Under the pieces are notes generated by a model. The model worked only from the letters and a program-made list of their open reading frames with translations, ran no database searches and was not told the DNA's origin. From Porphyrobacter sp. (GTDB lineage: Bacteria; Pseudomonadota; Alphaproteobacteria; Sphingomonadales; Sphingomonadaceae): a stretch of 6,773 bases of DNA. The position numbers and the translations under genes are program-made. The DNA lies in the NCBI GenBank assembly GCA_018991295.1, contig JAGKSZ010000228.1, forward strand, positions 1 to 6,773, written 5' to 3'. Positions within the stretch are counted from its first letter, which is position 1; every line of letters begins with the position of its first letter. Shown here piece by piece: positions 5,283 to 6,773 of the stretch.

Positions 5283-5325
5283 GGAGCCGGCCGGGCAGGG
5301 GAGAGGGGGAGAGCCGGCCGGCTCC
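5283..5325 (-). other. 12-bp perfect inverted repeat between pirin and azoR
   Basis: GGAGCCGGCCGG (5283-5294) and its exact complement (5314-5325) flank a 19-base G/A-only-plus-one-C spacer, which is pyrimidine-rich in the pirin-azoR transcript. It starts 16 bp after the pirin stop and ends about 28 bp before the azoR start. No T-run follows on the minus strand. It could be a leaky terminator, an RNase barrier giving unequal amounts of the two proteins, or a protein site. Each arm also contains the self-complementary CCGGCCGG. Confidence 0.55.
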
Positions 5326-5341
5326 GGGGGGAAGCAGCGTT

Positions 5342-6064
5342 TTATGCGGCGTCGACCAGCACCACTTCGCTGTCTTCGAGCGCGGTGATGGTCACTTCGG
5401 CCAACTGCGTGATGGCGATGCCATCGCGGGCGTTTGCCTCAACATCCGCAATGCGGATCTTGCCGGTGGCGGGCACCAGATAGAGGTGACGGTCAGCCGA
5501 ACGGGGCGTGTAGGTCACGCTTGTCCCCGCCTTGATCGTCGCACCCAGCACGCGGGCATCGGCGCGGATCGGGAGCGCGTCTTGCGCGTCGTTATCATTG
5601 GCCATCCCGCTTGCCAGCACCGCAAAAGCGCCCTCGCGGCCTTGCTTGGGGAACTGGCGCGCCCCCCAGCTCGGCTCGCCGCCGCGTTCATCGGGGATGA
5701 TCCAGATCTGGAACAGCGTGGTTTCGCCATCTTCAAGGTTATATTCCGAATGGCGCACGCCGCTTCCGGCGCTCATCACCTGCACATCGCCCGCTTCGGT
5801 GCGGCCTTCATTGCCCATCGAATCGCGGTGCGTGATCGCCCCGGTGCGGACATAGGTGATGATCTCCATGTCGCTGTGCGGATGGGTGGGGAAACCCGTG
5901 CCCGCCGCGATCGCGTCATCGTTCCAGACCCTGAGCGCGCCCCAGTGGACACGGGCGGGATCGTGGTAATTGGCAAAGGAGAAGTGGTGGCGCGCATCCA
6001 GCCAGCCGTGGTTGGCAGCGCCGAGCGTGTTGAAGGGACGCAGTTCAATCATGGGTTCGATCAT
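5342..6064 (-). CDS. Pirin family protein, YhhW-like (cupin, possible quercetinase)
   Basis: A 240-residue bicupin of the pirin family, close to E. coli YhhW, which has a metal-bound N-terminal cupin and quercetin 2,3-dioxygenase activity in vitro. The N-terminal half is strongly conserved: NHGWLDARHHFSFANY (18-33), ALRVWNDD (43-50), FPTHPHSDMEIITY (58-71) and MSAGSGVRHSEYN (97-109). The metal ligands are His61, His63, His105 and Glu107, all present; counted from Met5 they become 57, 59, 101 and 103, the numbering I recall for YhhW. The physiological start is nevertheless probably Met1 at 6064, since AAGGAG lies 7 nt before it and too far from Met5. The C-terminal half is the less conserved second cupin without ligands. 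It lies upstream of azoR and is divergent from lysR. Substrate in this organism is unknown. Confidence 0.95.
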   Translation of the reverse strand: MIEPMIELRPFNTLGAANHGWLDARHHFSFANYHDPARVHWGALRVWNDDAIAAGTGFPTHPHSDMEIITYVRTGAITHRDSMGNEGRTEAGDVQVMSAGSGVRHSEYNLEDGETTLFQIWIIPDERGGEPSWGARQFPKQGREGAFAVLASGMANDNDAQDALPIRADARVLGATIKAGTSVTYTPRSADRHLYLVPATGKIRIADVEANARDGIAITQLAEVTITALEDSEVVLVDAA

Positions 6065-6141
6065 GGCGTGTCTCCTTGGGTTTGTTGCAGCCCAGATAGT
6101 CGGCGCGAAGCTTCCGGATAACTGCGATAAAACTTGCCAAA

Positions 6142-6162
6142 ATGTTCGGATTATCTGAACAT
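6142..6162. promoter_or_regulatory. 21-bp near-perfect palindrome, probable LysR-type operator
   Basis: Outer arms ATGTTC and GAACAT and inner arms GAT and ATC are symmetric about 6152; nine of ten base pairs match and only the 6148/6156 pair breaks symmetry. Within it T6146 and A6158 give the T-N11-A spacing of a LysR box. It sits between the divergent lysR and pirin genes and ends 6 bp before the lysR ATG, so binding there should interfere with lysR transcription and could also control pirin-azoR. No clear -10/-35 pair is recognisable for either direction. Confidence 0.7.
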
Positions 6163-6168
6163 AGCGCC

Positions 6169-6773
6169 ATGAAACTCGGTGAACCCAGCCTCGATCAGCT
6201 GCGCATCTTCATTGCCGTGGCCGAACACGGCAGCTTTGGCGGCGCGGCCAAGGCGATGGGGCGGGCGATATCGGCGGTGTCCTATGGCATTGCCCAGCTG
6301 GAAGCGCAGCTGGCGCTGTCGCTGTTCGAGCGCGAAGGATCGCGCCGCCCGGGCCTGACCCTTGCCGGCGAAGGCCTGCTGGCCGAAGCGCGCGCCGTGG
6401 CCGATGGGGGCGATGCGCTGCTCGCCAAGGCGCGCTCGCTCCATGCCGGACTCGAGGCGAGCCTCGGCCTCGTCGTCGACGTGATGGTGCCGGGCGAGGT
6501 GACCGCGCGCGTGCTCGGCGAGTTCCGGCGGATGTTCCCGACCTGCGCGCTCACGCTCCAGATCGAGGGGCTGGGCGCGGTCGCCGCCTGCCTGATCGAG
6601 GGCGCCTCGGACCTCGGCATCGGCGGGCCGGTGATCGGCGAACATCCCCCCCCCCAGCCCCACGCGCCCGGCGAGATCGACCCCCGCCCCGTCGCCGCCC
6701 CCCCCCCTCCCCCCCCGCGCGCCCGCGCGGGGGCGGGCGGGAGCCCCCGCCCCCCGCCCCCCGCCCCGCCCCC
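6169..6773 (+). CDS. LysR family transcriptional regulator, 3' end missing/corrupted
   Basis: The N-terminal winged helix-turn-helix of a LysR-type regulator is clear: LDQLRIFIAVAEHGSFGGAA (8-27), the recognition-helix region SAVSYGIAQLEAQL (35-48), LFEREGSRRPGLTLAGE (52-68), then the linker helix (~69-97). The effector-binding domain begins around residue 100 and includes LGEFRRMFP (116-124) and LIEGASDLGIGGP (142-154). Full-length members are about 290-310 residues; here only about 160 are reliable. Past ~6645 many bases are C where family-like codons are expected, yet the frame remains open to the window edge. No Shine-Dalgarno precedes the ATG, and a palindrome ends just upstream, so a very short leader is likely. 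By position it probably regulates the divergent pirin-azoR pair and itself. Confidence 0.92.
   Translation, partial: MKLGEPSLDQLRIFIAVAEHGSFGGAAKAMGRAISAVSYGIAQLEAQLALSLFEREGSRRPGLTLAGEGLLAEARAVADGGDALLAKARSLHAGLEASLGLVVDVMVPGEVTARVLGEFRRMFPTCALTLQIEGLGAVAACLIEGASDLGIGGPVIGEHPPPQPHAPGEIDPRPVAAPPPPPPRARAGAGGSPRPPPPAPP
6646..6773. other. Low-complexity C-rich window edge, probably sequence error
   Basis: From about 6646 the sequence becomes increasingly C-rich, ending in C with some G. Islands of plausible LysR coding sequence remain in frame (for example GEID and VAAP codons), separated by proline codons CCC. This looks like base substitution to C over real sequence rather than insertion of a repeat. 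The affected part of the LysR protein should not be interpreted. Confidence 0.75.

Noticed and set aside
5486..6121. 211-codon open frame on the plus strand opposite pirin
   Set aside because: It mirrors the strongly supported pirin gene and shows Arg/Ala/His-rich shadow composition with no recognisable domain.
6151..6663. 170-codon open frame on the minus strand opposite lysR
   Set aside because: Antisense to a clear LysR helix-turn-helix; its start lies in the corrupted C-rich end.

Overview
The window is GC-rich, densely coded chromosomal DNA. Protein flavour (short HPF/RaiA protein, a small charged helical protein, DUF4261-like protein with a proline-rich tail, antenna-less photolyase-like protein) suggests an alphaproteobacterium, most likely Sphingomonadales (Erythrobacteraceae/Sphingomonadaceae type). 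That placement is inference from remembered homologues, not a search. Both ends decay into G-rich (left) and C-rich (right) low-complexity sequence that looks like contig-end error rather than biology, so the first and last genes are incomplete or unreliable at their outer ends.

Layout, left to right. (1) Plus strand: a cryptochrome/photolyase-family FAD protein whose FAD domain lies at the N-terminus, then a DUF4261-like protein. (2) Minus strand, transcribed leftwards: a CspA-type cold-shock protein, a 70-residue charged helical protein and a short HPF/RaiA ribosome-hibernation protein. These three are collinear but separated by gaps of about 90 bp, with stem-loops between them, so they may be separate or partly read-through units. 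(3) A 277-bp divergent intergenic region between csp and a plus-strand membrane diguanylate cyclase (GGDEF) gene; it holds direct repeats, inverted repeats, a structured csp leader and a possible six-codon leader ORF overlapping the GGDEF start. (4) Convergent with the GGDEF gene, a minus-strand pair: pirin (YhhW-like) upstream and FMN-dependent NADH azoreductase downstream. A divergent LysR-family regulator sits beyond them on the plus strand. An 11-bp G-rich tandem repeat and a stem-loop separate the convergent GGDEF and azoR genes.

Functionally the content is stress and redox housekeeping: light/flavin (photolyase-like), cold shock and ribosome hibernation, c-di-GMP signalling, and a probable quinone/aromatic-electrophile response locus (lysR, pirin, azoR). 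The lysR/pirin intergenic region contains a near-perfect 21-bp palindrome with LysR-box geometry, the clearest regulatory site in the window. I found no convincing new defence, mobile or biosynthetic system. The features most worth a second look are the photolyase-like protein's reversed domain order, the lysR palindrome, the G-quadruplex-type repeat between convergent genes, and the translational-coupling arrangement at the GGDEF start.
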